Origin: Lachnospiraceae bacterium UBA2860
GTDB taxonomy: Bacteria > Bacillota > Clostridia > Lachnospirales > Lachnospiraceae
Direction of reading: 5' to 3'
NCBI GenBank assembly: GCA_002350625.1
Contig: DEFE01000046.1
Coordinates: 2,396-38,899, forward strand
DNA: 36,504 nucleotides
The notes below the pieces were generated by a model. That model saw only the letters and a program-made list of their open reading frames with translations. It was not told the DNA's origin and made no database searches. The position numbers were made by a program, and so were the translations under genes. Positions 6,440 through 14,327 of the stretch are shown here, one piece after another; position 1 is the stretch's first letter, and each line of letters opens with the position of its first letter.

Positions 6440-7993
6440 ATGGTTATGAAAGTTATCCTGCTCGTCCTGTTTTTCTCCGTCATGATCGGCATTGGTCTCT
6501 ACTGCCGGAGACACTCCACCGATGTGAGCGGGTTCGTGCTCGGCGGCCGCTCGGTCGGCCCTTGGCTCACGGCTTTTGCCTATGGAACGTCTTATTTCTC
6601 CGCCGTCATCTTTGTCGGCTATGCCGGCCAGTTCGGATGGAAATACGGGATTTCGGCCACGTGGGTCGGCATCGGGAACGCGCTTTTAGGCTCCCTTGTC
6701 GCCTGGGTCGTGCTGGGCAGGCGCACCAGAATCATGACGCAGCATCTCGATTCTGCCACGATGCCTGATTTCTTCGGCAAAAGATTCGACTCTCCGACGC
6801 TGAGGATTGCCGCGTCCGTGATCACGTTCATCTTCCTCGTTCCCTACACGGCGTCTCTGTATAACGGTCTTTCCAGACTCTTCGGCATGGCGTTCAATGT
6901 GGACTATTCGATCTGCGTGATCGTCATGGCGGTCCTCACCGGCATCTATGTCATCGCCGGAGGCTATATGGCGACAGCGATCAACGACTTCATCCAGGGC
7001 TGCATCATGCTCGTCGGCATCGTCGCCGTGATTCTGGCCGTGCTGAACAGCAAAGGCGGGTTCATGGCCGCCTATCAGGGCATGGCACAGATTCAGGATC
7101 CTTCCGTGAGCGAAGTGCCCGGCATGTTCGCTTCCTTCTTCGGACCGGACCCGCTGAACCTCCTCGGCGTCGTGCTTCTCACCTCGCTCGGCACCTGGGG
7201 TCTTCCGCAGATGGTGCAGAAGTTCTATGCGATCAAATCCGAGAAATCGATCAGCACGGGAACGATCGTATCCACCTTCTTCGCGATTATCGTCGCGGGC
7301 GGGTGCTACTTCCTCGGCGGATTCAGCCGCCTCTTCACGACGGGTGAAGAAGTCGCTGCCAATGGTTTCGACTCGATCGTGCCGACCATGCTCGCCGGCC
7401 TTCCGGACATCTTAATCGCAGTTGTCGTGATCCTCGTTCTGTCAGCCTCGATGTCCACGCTTTCTTCACTTGTTCTGACCTCGAGCTCCACGCTGACCCT
7501 CGATCTCATCAAGGGCAATATCGTAAAAGACATGGATGAGAAGAAGCAGGTATCGGTGATGCGCATTCTGCTTGTCATCTTCATCGCCATCTCGGTTGTC
7601 ATCGCCATCGTCCAGTATAAGAGCAACGTCACCTTCATCGCGCAGCTGATGGGCGTCTCCTGGGGCGCGCTGGCCGGAGCCTTCCTCGCGCCGTTCCTCT
7701 ACGGACTCTACTGGAAGCGGACGACGGGCGCTGCCTGCTGGGTGAGCTTCGCCTTCTCGACCGTCGTGATGATCGCCAACATCTTCGTGCGTAGCAGCTT
7801 CCCGAAGCTCCTGCAGTCACCGATCAACGCCGGCGCGTTCTGTATGATCGCGGGCCTTGTGATCGTACCGGTCGTCTCACTCTTCACGCCGAAGCCGGAT
7901 AAGAAGCTTGTTGACGACGCATTTGCCAGCTACAGCAAGAAGGTCATGGTTCCCCAGAGCTCGGCGCTCGCGAGCGGGGAGGATGCAGAATAA
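6440..7993 (+). CDS. Sodium:solute symporter (SSS family)
   Basis: The 517-residue integral membrane protein has about 13 hydrophobic helices. It opens with an N-terminal segment followed by GGRSVGPWLTAFAYGTSYFS, typical of the sodium:solute symporter family (PutP/PanF/sialate type). Other family-like segments are the GGYMATAINDFIQG stretch and the SMSTLSSLVLTSSSTL stretch in helix 8, the usual site of the second sodium-binding serines. These transporters import small organic solutes such as amino acids, vitamins or carboxylates with Na+. The substrate cannot be told from sequence by eye. The start at 6440 has AAAGGAG nine bases upstream, with another in-frame ATG at 6446. The gene is monocistronic with its own promoter and terminator and lies convergent to the aryl-acetate genes. 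Confidence 0.9.
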   Translation: MVMKVILLVLFFSVMIGIGLYCRRHSTDVSGFVLGGRSVGPWLTAFAYGTSYFSAVIFVGYAGQFGWKYGISATWVGIGNALLGSLVAWVVLGRRTRIMTQHLDSATMPDFFGKRFDSPTLRIAASVITFIFLVPYTASLYNGLSRLFGMAFNVDYSICVIVMAVLTGIYVIAGGYMATAINDFIQGCIMLVGIVAVILAVLNSKGGFMAAYQGMAQIQDPSVSEVPGMFASFFGPDPLNLLGVVLLTSLGTWGLPQMVQKFYAIKSEKSISTGTIVSTFFAIIVAGGCYFLGGFSRLFTTGEEVAANGFDSIVPTMLAGLPDILIAVVVILVLSASMSTLSSLVLTSSSTLTLDLIKGNIVKDMDEKKQVSVMRILLVIFIAISVVIAIVQYKSNVTFIAQLMGVSWGALAGAFLAPFLYGLYWKRTTGAACWVSFAFSTVVMIANIFVRSSFPKLLQSPINAGAFCMIAGLVIVPVVSLFTPKPDKKLVDDAFASYSKKVMVPQSSALASGEDAE

Positions 7994-8003
7994 ACCGCAC
8001 ATG

Positions 8004-8039
8004 AAAGGACCGCGCCCGGATGGGTGCGGTCCTTTTTTT
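8004..8039 (+). terminator. Rho-independent terminator of the symporter gene
   Basis: AAAGGACCGC (8004-8013) pairs with GCGGTCCTTT (8026-8035). Further G-U and C-G pairs reach a 4-base loop, giving about 14 bp, followed by a run of seven T (8033-8039). On the opposite strand, reading out of the ACT gene, the T run is short, so termination there would be weaker. Confidence 0.9.
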
Positions 8040-8098
8040 CGCAAATGGTTCTGCTTATTGCCGCCGGTGGCTCTGTCTCTGCCGCCGATGGCTCTTTC

Positions 8099-8533
8099 TT
8101 ACATTTCGGACATGGCGTCCTGGTCAGCGATCTTGAAGCCGTGGGAGCGAAGCGCATTTTCCGCCTTCTCGACATCCTCCACGCGGAAGATCATGTAGGC
8201 GCGGCCGCTTGTCTTTCCGGCCAGGGAGGCGTACATGTACTCGAGGTTGACGTCCGTCCCGTTCAGTGCAGCAAGCACGCGGGAGAGTCCGCCGACCTCA
8301 TCGGGAATCGGGACGGCGACGACGGGCGTCATGCTGCAGATGAAGCCGGCGTCCTTTAATACGGTCGCGGTCTCGTAGACGTCATTGACGATCATGCGGA
8401 CGATGCCGAAGTCCTTCGTCTCCGCGACGGAGAGGGCGCGCATGTCGATGCCGGCCTCTGCGAGAACATCGGTCATTCCCTGAAGCGTCCCGGGTTTGTT
8501 TTCCAGAAATACGGATATCTGCTTTATTGCCAT
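8099..8533 (-). CDS. Tandem ACT-domain regulatory protein
   Basis: The 144-residue protein consists of two ACT domains. The first opens with ISVFLENKPGTLQGMTDVLA; the second starts at about residue 72 (VVAVPIPDEVGGLSRVLAAL). ACT domains bind small ligands, usually amino acids, and regulate partner enzymes. Stand-alone double-ACT proteins of this kind are commonly found beside phenylacetate-CoA ligase and indolepyruvate ferredoxin oxidoreductase genes, as here. Sensing of an aromatic amino acid is an inference from that setting. A ribosome site equivalent to GGAGGA lies upstream of the ATG at 8533. It is the last gene of the minus-strand operon, 40 bases after paaK. Confidence 0.85.
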   Translation of the reverse strand: MAIKQISVFLENKPGTLQGMTDVLAEAGIDMRALSVAETKDFGIVRMIVNDVYETATVLKDAGFICSMTPVVAVPIPDEVGGLSRVLAALNGTDVNLEYMYASLAGKTSGRAYMIFRVEDVEKAENALRSHGFKIADQDAMSEM

Positions 8534-8573
8534 GATCTATTCCTCCTTCTATCTGATCTTTTTCAGATGCCTG

Positions 8574-9875
8574 TCAGATCTTGCGCTTGTCGATGACGCG
8601 GACGGCCTTGCCTTCGGATCTCGTGATGGACTTCGGCGCGACGAGCGTGACCTTGGCCTTCAGACCGAGCATGGACTTGAGTCCGTCCACGAGGTCTTTT
8701 TGTCTCTTTTCGATTTCGCCGAGGTTGTCCGTGAACATCTCCGGCGTCATCTCGACCTGGACGTCGAGTGTATCGGTATTGTTTACGCGGTCGACGATGA
8801 TCTGGTAATTCGCAGCATAGCCGTGATTGAGGAGAACGGTCTCGATCTGGGACGGGAAGACGTTGACGCCCCGGATGATGAGCATGTCGTCGGAACGTCC
8901 CTTCGGCTTCTTCATCTTGACGAGCGTTCTGCCGCAGGAGCACTTCTCCCTGGAGAGAGAGCAGATGTCTCTCGTGCGGTAGCGGATGAGCGGAAATGCC
9001 TCTTTGTCAAGCGCCGTGAAGACGAGTTCTCCCTCGCTTCCCTCCGGAAGCACTTCGCCGGTATCCGGGTCAATGATCTCCGGGAGGAAATGATCTTCAT
9101 TGATGTGCATGCCCGACTGCTCGGAGCACTCAAAGGAGACGCCGGGGCCGGACAGCTCGGTGAGTCCGTAGATGTCAAAGGCCTTGATGCCGAGCGTCTG
9201 CTCGATGTCGTGGCGCATTTCCTCGGACCAGGCTTCCGCGCCGAAGATACCTGCCTTAAGCGGGATGTCGTCCGGGCCAAGGCCCATCTCCTTCATGCGC
9301 TCGCCGAGATAGGCGGCGTAGGAAGGCGTGCAGCACAAAATGGTGGCGCCAAGATCATTGATAAACATGATCTGCCTGTCGGTATTGCCGGAAGAGGTGG
9401 GGATCGTAAGGCAGCCGACCTTGTGGGAACCGCCGTTTAATCCCGGCCCGCCGGTGAAGAGGCCGTAGCCGTAGGAGACCTGGCAGACGTCTTCCTCTGT
9501 TCCGCCGGCCGCCGTGATGGCGCGCGCGCAGCACTCTTCCCACAGATCGATATCTTCCAGTGTGTAGAAAGCGACGACGCGCTTGCCGGTCGTGCCGGAG
9601 GTGGACTGAATGCGGACACATTTTTTCAGATCGCAGCCGAGAAGTCCGTAAGGATATGCTTCGCGCAGATCGGCTTTCGAGAGGGTCGGAAGCTTGCCGA
9701 GGTCGTCGACCGACTTGATGTCATCCGGCGTAAGTCCTTTCTCCTCCATCTTCTTGCGGTAGTAGGGAACAGCATCCCAGACATGGCGGACCTGCTTCAG
9801 CAGCTTTTCGTTCTGAATCGCCAGCATCTCATCCCGCGACGCGCGCTCGATTTCCTCCTGATAATACCTTTCCAT
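8574..9875 (-). CDS. paaK: Phenylacetate-CoA ligase (aryl-acetate:CoA ligase)
   Basis: The 433-residue adenylate-forming enzyme has the PaaK layout and length. Its parts are an N-terminal helix region with VWDAVPYYRKKM, the phosphate loop STSGTTGK, the YGLTELSGPG motif near the aryl pocket, a YRTRDIC hinge region and a C-terminal GKAVRV segment. The family converts phenylacetate or indoleacetate with ATP and CoA into the aryl-acetyl-CoA, or can run in reverse to conserve ATP during aromatic amino acid fermentation. The gene lies 17 bases after iorB, which fits the IOR/ACL pairing of anaerobes. CSREKCSCGR-type cysteines (SREKCSCGRTL) near residue 310 are common in anaerobic PaaK and may bind a metal. 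Confidence 0.93.
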   Translation of the reverse strand: MERYYQEEIERASRDEMLAIQNEKLLKQVRHVWDAVPYYRKKMEEKGLTPDDIKSVDDLGKLPTLSKADLREAYPYGLLGCDLKKCVRIQSTSGTTGKRVVAFYTLEDIDLWEECCARAITAAGGTEEDVCQVSYGYGLFTGGPGLNGGSHKVGCLTIPTSSGNTDRQIMFINDLGATILCCTPSYAAYLGERMKEMGLGPDDIPLKAGIFGAEAWSEEMRHDIEQTLGIKAFDIYGLTELSGPGVSFECSEQSGMHINEDHFLPEIIDPDTGEVLPEGSEGELVFTALDKEAFPLIRYRTRDICSLSREKCSCGRTLVKMKKPKGRSDDMLIIRGVNVFPSQIETVLLNHGYAANYQIIVDRVNNTDTLDVQVEMTPEMFTDNLGEIEKRQKDLVDGLKSMLGLKAKVTLVAPKSITRSEGKAVRVIDKRKI

Positions 9876-9892
9876 ATACTCTTCCTTTCTTA

Positions 9893-10471
9893 TTACGATG
9901 CGGCATTTCTGCCAAGTGAGAACGCCTTCTTGTTGATCTCGAGAAATTTAGAAGGCACGCAGGCCTCGATGGCCTTCATCCAGGTCTCTTCCGGGAAGTC
10001 GAAATAATGTGAGAGTCTGCCGAGCAGCACGAGATTCACGGCTTTCACCGTGCCGGCCTCTTCGGCGAGCGCCACGCAGTCCATCGCGTCGACTTTAGCG
10101 CCGGAAGCTTTCATCTTGGTTACAAGCTCCGCCGGATAAGCCGCCTGCCCGGTGATGACGGGCATGGGATCGATCTGCTGTATATTGGTGACGATCTGCC
10201 CGTCCTCCTTGAGATAGGGGAGATGGCGCGCCGCCTCGAGGAGCTCGAAGGAGACGATGCAATCAGCTTCCCCTTCGTCGATCACGGGAGAGTAGACGCG
10301 GTCGCCGTAGCGCACATAGGTGACGACGCTGCCGCCGCGCTGGGACATGCCGTGCACTTCGGACACTTTGACGTCATAGCCTTCGTTCAGAAGAAGATAA
10401 CCGAGGAGTTTACTTGCGAGAAGAGATCCCTGCCCGCCGACGCCGACGATCATAATATTCTTTGTTTCCAT
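9893..10471 (-). CDS. iorB: Indolepyruvate:ferredoxin oxidoreductase, beta (gamma-domain) subunit
   Basis: The 192-residue protein opens with NIMIVGVGGQGSLLASKLL, the signature of the 2-oxoacid:ferredoxin oxidoreductase gamma/beta domain, and continues with SEVHGMSQRGGSV, a conserved family motif. With IorA it oxidatively decarboxylates aryl-pyruvates (indolepyruvate, phenylpyruvate, hydroxyphenylpyruvate) to aryl-acetyl-CoA and reduces ferredoxin in the cytoplasm. The gene begins three bases after the iorA stop, so the two are translationally close. The length is normal. Confidence 0.93.
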   Translation of the reverse strand: METKNIMIVGVGGQGSLLASKLLGYLLLNEGYDVKVSEVHGMSQRGGSVVTYVRYGDRVYSPVIDEGEADCIVSFELLEAARHLPYLKEDGQIVTNIQQIDPMPVITGQAAYPAELVTKMKASGAKVDAMDCVALAEEAGTVKAVNLVLLGRLSHYFDFPEETWMKAIEACVPSKFLEINKKAFSLGRNAAS

Positions 10472-10474
10472 GTC

Positions 10475-12214
10475 TTAAGCCTCCTTTGCCGTGCTCGAAA
10501 ATGCCTCTGCCTTGCACAGCTGCGTGCACACGCCGCAGCCGACGCAAAGCGTTTCGTCCACGCGGGCCTTGCCGTCCTTAATCGAGATGGCCGGACATCC
10601 GATCCGCATGCAGGATTTGCAGCCGATACACTTGTCGGTATCGACGCGGAGGGAAGGCTTTCTCTTCACGTACTTGAGCAGCGCGCAGGGCCTGCGGGAG
10701 ATGATCACGGAGGGCGCTTTCGCGGCGAGCTCTTCTTTGATCACCGCTTCACACTGCGCGAGGTCATAAGGATCCACGACGCGGACGCGCTCAAAGCCCA
10801 TGGAGCGGCAGAGCGCTTCGAGATCGATTTTGCCGGCGGGGTCGCCCTTGATGTTGTAACCCGTCGTCGGATTCTGCTGGTGGCCGGTCATGCCCGTGAT
10901 GGAGTTGTCGAGGATGATGACCGTGGAATTGCTGCCGTTATATGCGATATTGGCAAGCCCTGTCATGCCGGAATGCATGAAGGTGGAATCACCGATGACG
11001 CAGACGGTCTTCCCCTCGGAGGCCTCACCGAGCGCCTTGTTAAAGCCGTGGATCGAGGATACCGAGGCGCCCATGCAGAGCGTCGTCTCGATGGTTGAAA
11101 GCGGCGCGACGGCGCCGAGCGTGTAGCAGCCGATGTCGCCGAGCACGGTGGCTTTCAGCTTCTTCAGCGTGAAGAAGAGACCGCGGTGCGGGCAGCCGGG
11201 GCACATGACGGGCGGGCGCATCGGAAGCGCTTCGTCAAGCGTCCTGCCTGTGTGCACCATGCCGCCGAGCGCCTTCGCGATCAGATTCTGGGAGAACTCC
11301 CCGCAGACCGGAAGCACGTCTTTGCCGCTGACCGCAAGGCCGAGCGACCTGACATGGTTTTCGATGATGGGGTCAAGCTCCTCTACGACGACGAGCTTTT
11401 CAACGGAAGCGGCGAAGTCGCGAATGAGCTTTACGGGGAGAGGATTCGTCATGCCGAGCTTCAGGATCGAGACGCTGTCCCCGAACACTTCCTTAACATA
11501 TTCATAGGAAGTGGAGCAGGTGATGATGCCGAGCTCTTTGCCGCCGGCTTCGACGCGGTTGATGCCGGAGCTCTCGGCGTAATCGATCAGCTTTTTCGTG
11601 CGCTCCTCGATGATGGGATGACGTTTCTTCGCCATACCGGGCATCATGACATACTTGGCGATATTCTTCTCATAGGTTTTTGTCGGAACCGTGCGCTCAC
11701 CCGTCTCCACGACGGACTGCGAGTGCGCGACGCGCGTGCACATCTTCAGGAGAACCGGCGTGTCAAATTCTTCGGAGATCTCAAAAGCGAGCTTTGCAAA
11801 GGCAAGCGACTCCGCGGAATCAGAAGGCTCCAGCATGGGGACCTTGGCCGCGATCGCGTGATGGCGGGAGTCCTGCTCGTTCTGTGAGGAATGCATGCCC
11901 GCGTCGTCGGCGACAGCGATGACGAGACCGGCATTTACGCCGGTGTAGGACATGGTATAGAGCGGATCGGCGGCGACGTTGAGGCCGACATGCTTCATGG
12001 CGCAGAACGAGCGCCGGCCGGCTAATGAGGCGCCGAACGCAGCTTCCATGGCAACCTTCTCATTCGGGGCCCACTCGCTGTAAAGATCATCATACTTGGC
12101 GAGTTCTTCCGTGATCTCCGTGCTCGGCGTGCCCGGATAACTGGAAGCGAACAGGACACCGGCTTCGTAGAGTCCCCGGGCGACGGCCTTGTTGCCCAGC
12201 ATCAGTTGTTTCAT
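10475..12214 (-). CDS. iorA: Indolepyruvate:ferredoxin oxidoreductase, alpha subunit
   Basis: I placed the start at 12214 (MKQLMLGNKAVARGLYEAG), which has a GAGGAAAG-type site upstream; the frame extends 23 residues further with no such site. The 579-residue protein has the pyrimidine-binding domain (SSYPGTPSTEITEEL), the central transketolase-like domain, and a TPP-binding domain with GDIGCYTLG and the GDSTFMHSGMTGLANIAYN segment. Two C-terminal 4Fe-4S sites follow: CIGCKSCMRIGC and CVGCGVCTQLC. It uses TPP to decarboxylate aryl-pyruvates and passes electrons to ferredoxin. It is the first gene of the operon iorA-iorB-paaK-ACT. Confidence 0.95.
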   Translation of the reverse strand: MKQLMLGNKAVARGLYEAGVLFASSYPGTPSTEITEELAKYDDLYSEWAPNEKVAMEAAFGASLAGRRSFCAMKHVGLNVAADPLYTMSYTGVNAGLVIAVADDAGMHSSQNEQDSRHHAIAAKVPMLEPSDSAESLAFAKLAFEISEEFDTPVLLKMCTRVAHSQSVVETGERTVPTKTYEKNIAKYVMMPGMAKKRHPIIEERTKKLIDYAESSGINRVEAGGKELGIITCSTSYEYVKEVFGDSVSILKLGMTNPLPVKLIRDFAASVEKLVVVEELDPIIENHVRSLGLAVSGKDVLPVCGEFSQNLIAKALGGMVHTGRTLDEALPMRPPVMCPGCPHRGLFFTLKKLKATVLGDIGCYTLGAVAPLSTIETTLCMGASVSSIHGFNKALGEASEGKTVCVIGDSTFMHSGMTGLANIAYNGSNSTVIILDNSITGMTGHQQNPTTGYNIKGDPAGKIDLEALCRSMGFERVRVVDPYDLAQCEAVIKEELAAKAPSVIISRRPCALLKYVKRKPSLRVDTDKCIGCKSCMRIGCPAISIKDGKARVDETLCVGCGVCTQLCKAEAFSSTAKEA

Positions 12215-12290
12215 CTTACTTTCCTCTTTTCGTGTAAATGTGATATAAGTCTGTACCGCAGGAGACAGTTCCCGCCGGAACATTTCGACT

Positions 12291-12319
12291 ATTTTAACAC
12301 TATGACGTGATAAAGTAAA
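12291..12319 (-). promoter_or_regulatory. Possible promoter of the iorA operon
   Basis: On the minus strand, TTTACT (12319-12314, four of six) and TAAAAT (12296-12291, five of six) are separated by 17 bp. This gives a leader of about 75 bases that contains a small GTTCC/GGAAC hairpin (12268-12281). It is back-to-back with the plus-strand promoter at 12334. Confidence 0.45.
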
Positions 12320-12333
12320 TAGGTATCAGATGA

Positions 12334-12362
12334 TTGACTTTTGATAGGTGATTACTTATAAT
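12334..12362 (+). promoter_or_regulatory. Near-consensus promoter of the acyl-CoA synthetase gene
   Basis: TTGACT (12334-12339), a 17-bp spacer and TATAAT (12357-12362) give 11 of 12 matches to the sigma-A consensus. Transcription would start near 12369, leaving a leader of about 92 bases before the ATG at 12461. Confidence 0.85.
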
Positions 12363-12414
12363 GATTTAGCACTTTGACGCGTTGCATTGTCAAGAAAATG
12401 CTATCGCATACTAC

Positions 12415-12440
12415 CGGCACCCGACTGGCAGACGGTGCCG
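12415..12440 (+). other. Leader hairpin just before the synthetase ribosome site
   Basis: CGGCACC (12415-12421) and GGTGCCG (12434-12440) form a perfect 7-bp stem with a 12-base loop, ending two bases before AAGGAGG (12443). A second small inverted repeat, GCATT/AATGC (12384-12401), precedes it. There is no T run, so it would affect translation or RNA stability rather than terminate. Confidence 0.45.
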
Positions 12441-12460
12441 TGAAGGAGGTCCTGATCAAA

Positions 12461-14095
12461 ATGCCTATCACAGATCTACTTGAACGGAACAGCAAACTAT
12501 ACGGCGAAGAGGTCGCCCTCGTCGAGATCAATCCGGAGATTCGCGAGGAACAGCGCGTGACCTGGAAGGAATATGAGCTGATTCAGCCGACCTCGTCCGC
12601 CTTCTACAGACGGCAGATCACCTGGTCCGTCTTCGACGAGAAAGCAAACCGGGTCGCCAACATGCTGCTGGAGCGGGGCATCTCGAAGGGGCAGAAGTGT
12701 GCCATCCTTCTGATGAACTGCCTGGAATATCTGCCGATCTATTTCGGCATCTTAAAATCCGGCGCCATTGTCGTACCGCTGAATTTCCGTTTCACGGCCG
12801 ATGAGATTTCCTATTGCCTTCAGCTTGCGGACTGCGACGTCGTCTTTTACGGACCGGAGTTCATCGGGCGCATCGAGGACATCGCCGGACGCCTGAAGGA
12901 CAAGTGCCTGCTGTACTTCGTGGGCGATTCCTGCCCGAGCTACGCGGAGGACTATTTCCGCGCGGCCTCCAATACGTCTTCCGTACAGCCGAAAATCCTC
13001 ATTGAGGATACGGATGACGGCGCCATTTACTACTCCTCCGGGACGACAGGCTTCCCGAAGGCGATCCTCCTCAAGCACGAGGCGCTTTCGCAGGCCGCGG
13101 AAATGGAGTCGCGTCATCACAATACAAAGAAAAACGACTGCTTCCTGTGCATTCCGCCGCTTTATCACACCGGCGCCACGATGCACTGGTTCGGCTCCCT
13201 CTATACGGGCAGCCGCGGCGTTCTCCTGAAAGGGCACTCCCCGGAAGCGGTTTTCCGGGCGGTCTCCGAGGAGCAGTGCACGATCGTGTGGCTTCTCGTG
13301 CCGTGGGCGCAGGATATCCTCGCGGCGCTTGACAGCGGCAAGATCAAAATGGAGGATTACAAGCTGAGCCAGTGGCGGCTGATGCATATCGGCGCGCAGC
13401 CGGTTCCGCCGTCTCTCATCAGGCACTGGCTTGAATATTTCCCGCATCACAAGTATGATACGAATTACGGCCTGTCCGAGTCGACGGGCCCCGGCTGCGT
13501 GCATCTAGGCATGGACAATGTCCACAAGGTCGGCGCCATCGGCATCCCCGGCTACAGGTGGAAGGCAAAGATCGTCGACGAAAATGACGAAGTCGTTCCG
13601 CAGGGTGAAGTCGGTGAGCTCTGTGTGAGAGGACCGGGCGTCATGGTCGAATACTATCACGATCCGGAAGCCACGAAGGAAGTGCTTAAGAACGGATGGC
13701 TGCACACGGGAGACATGGCGCGCCAGGACGAAGACGGCTTCATCTTCCTCGTCGACAGAAAGAAGGACGTGATCATCTCCGGCGGCGAGAATCTCTACCC
13801 GGTGCAGATCGAGGCCTTCCTCGCCGCGCACCCGAAGATTCACGACGTGGCTGTCATCGGCCTCGCGGACAAGCGCCTCGGCGAGATCGCCGCGGCCATC
13901 ATCCAGGTCAAAGAGGGCATGGAGATGACCGAAGAGGAAGTCAACCGGTTCTGCGTGGATCTGCCGCGCTACAAGCGGCCGCGAAAGATCATCTTCGCCG
14001 AGGTGCTGAGAAACGCGACCGGAAAGATCGACAAGCCGCGGCTCAGGGAGCGCTATCAGGCGGTCCGCATCGTAGAAGAGCAGAATAAGGGCTGA
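12461..14095 (+). CDS. AMP-dependent acyl/aryl-CoA synthetase
   Basis: The start at ATG 12461 has AAGGAGGT ten bases upstream; the frame is open further back but only into the leader. The 544-residue enzyme shows the full ANL-family set: YYSSGTTGFPKA phosphate loop, YGLSESTGPG, HTGDMARQDEDGF, VDRKKDVIISGGENLYPVQI and a C-terminal NATGKIDK with the catalytic lysine. It activates a carboxylic acid as acyl-AMP and transfers it to CoA. The substrate is not evident. An insertion in the N-terminal part (about residues 25-50) is unlike short textbook members. Its divergent pairing with iorA/paaK suggests, but does not prove, an aromatic or branched short-chain acid. It is probably co-transcribed with the 58-residue ORF that follows. 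Confidence 0.9.
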   Translation: MPITDLLERNSKLYGEEVALVEINPEIREEQRVTWKEYELIQPTSSAFYRRQITWSVFDEKANRVANMLLERGISKGQKCAILLMNCLEYLPIYFGILKSGAIVVPLNFRFTADEISYCLQLADCDVVFYGPEFIGRIEDIAGRLKDKCLLYFVGDSCPSYAEDYFRAASNTSSVQPKILIEDTDDGAIYYSSGTTGFPKAILLKHEALSQAAEMESRHHNTKKNDCFLCIPPLYHTGATMHWFGSLYTGSRGVLLKGHSPEAVFRAVSEEQCTIVWLLVPWAQDILAALDSGKIKMEDYKLSQWRLMHIGAQPVPPSLIRHWLEYFPHHKYDTNYGLSESTGPGCVHLGMDNVHKVGAIGIPGYRWKAKIVDENDEVVPQGEVGELCVRGPGVMVEYYHDPEATKEVLKNGWLHTGDMARQDEDGFIFLVDRKKDVIISGGENLYPVQIEAFLAAHPKIHDVAVIGLADKRLGEIAAAIIQVKEGMEMTEEEVNRFCVDLPRYKRPRKIIFAEVLRNATGKIDKPRLRERYQAVRIVEEQNKG

Positions 14096-14096
14096 G

Positions 14097-14273
14097 ATGG
14101 AGCTGAACACGGAAAAGCTTAGAGCTGATCTCACCAGGTACCACGAGATGGCGTCTGCGATCGGCCTGCCGAAAGGAACCGGGAAGCCGGAGGAGATTCC
14201 GGAGGCCGATGAGGCGAGGCTTGTCGATATCGCGGCCACGCTCGGCTGGGATTTTGCGAAGTATGTGAAGTGA
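14097..14273 (+). CDS. Small protein of 58 residues, unknown
   Basis: ATG 14097 is one base after the synthetase stop, and the frame runs to TGA 14271-14273. The product is acidic and mostly helical in appearance, starting MELNTEKLRADLTRYHEMA and ending GWDFAKYVK. Codon use resembles the neighbours. The tight spacing suggests translational coupling with the synthetase. I do not recognise a family. It could be a small accessory subunit, or a non-functional ORF in a gap. Confidence 0.5.
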   Translation: MELNTEKLRADLTRYHEMASAIGLPKGTGKPEEIPEADEARLVDIAATLGWDFAKYVK

Positions 14274-14327
14274 CGGGGGCTTGAAGGAATAGGGTGCGTG
14301 AAGCACGGAAGCACCTGAAGGAACCAA

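Noticed and set aside
6028..6492. Minus-strand frame with Thr-Gly/Arg-Thr repeats opposite the Cys-Ala codons
   Set aside because: The repeats are the mirror of the (Cys-Ala)7 codons, and the frame crosses the symporter promoter.
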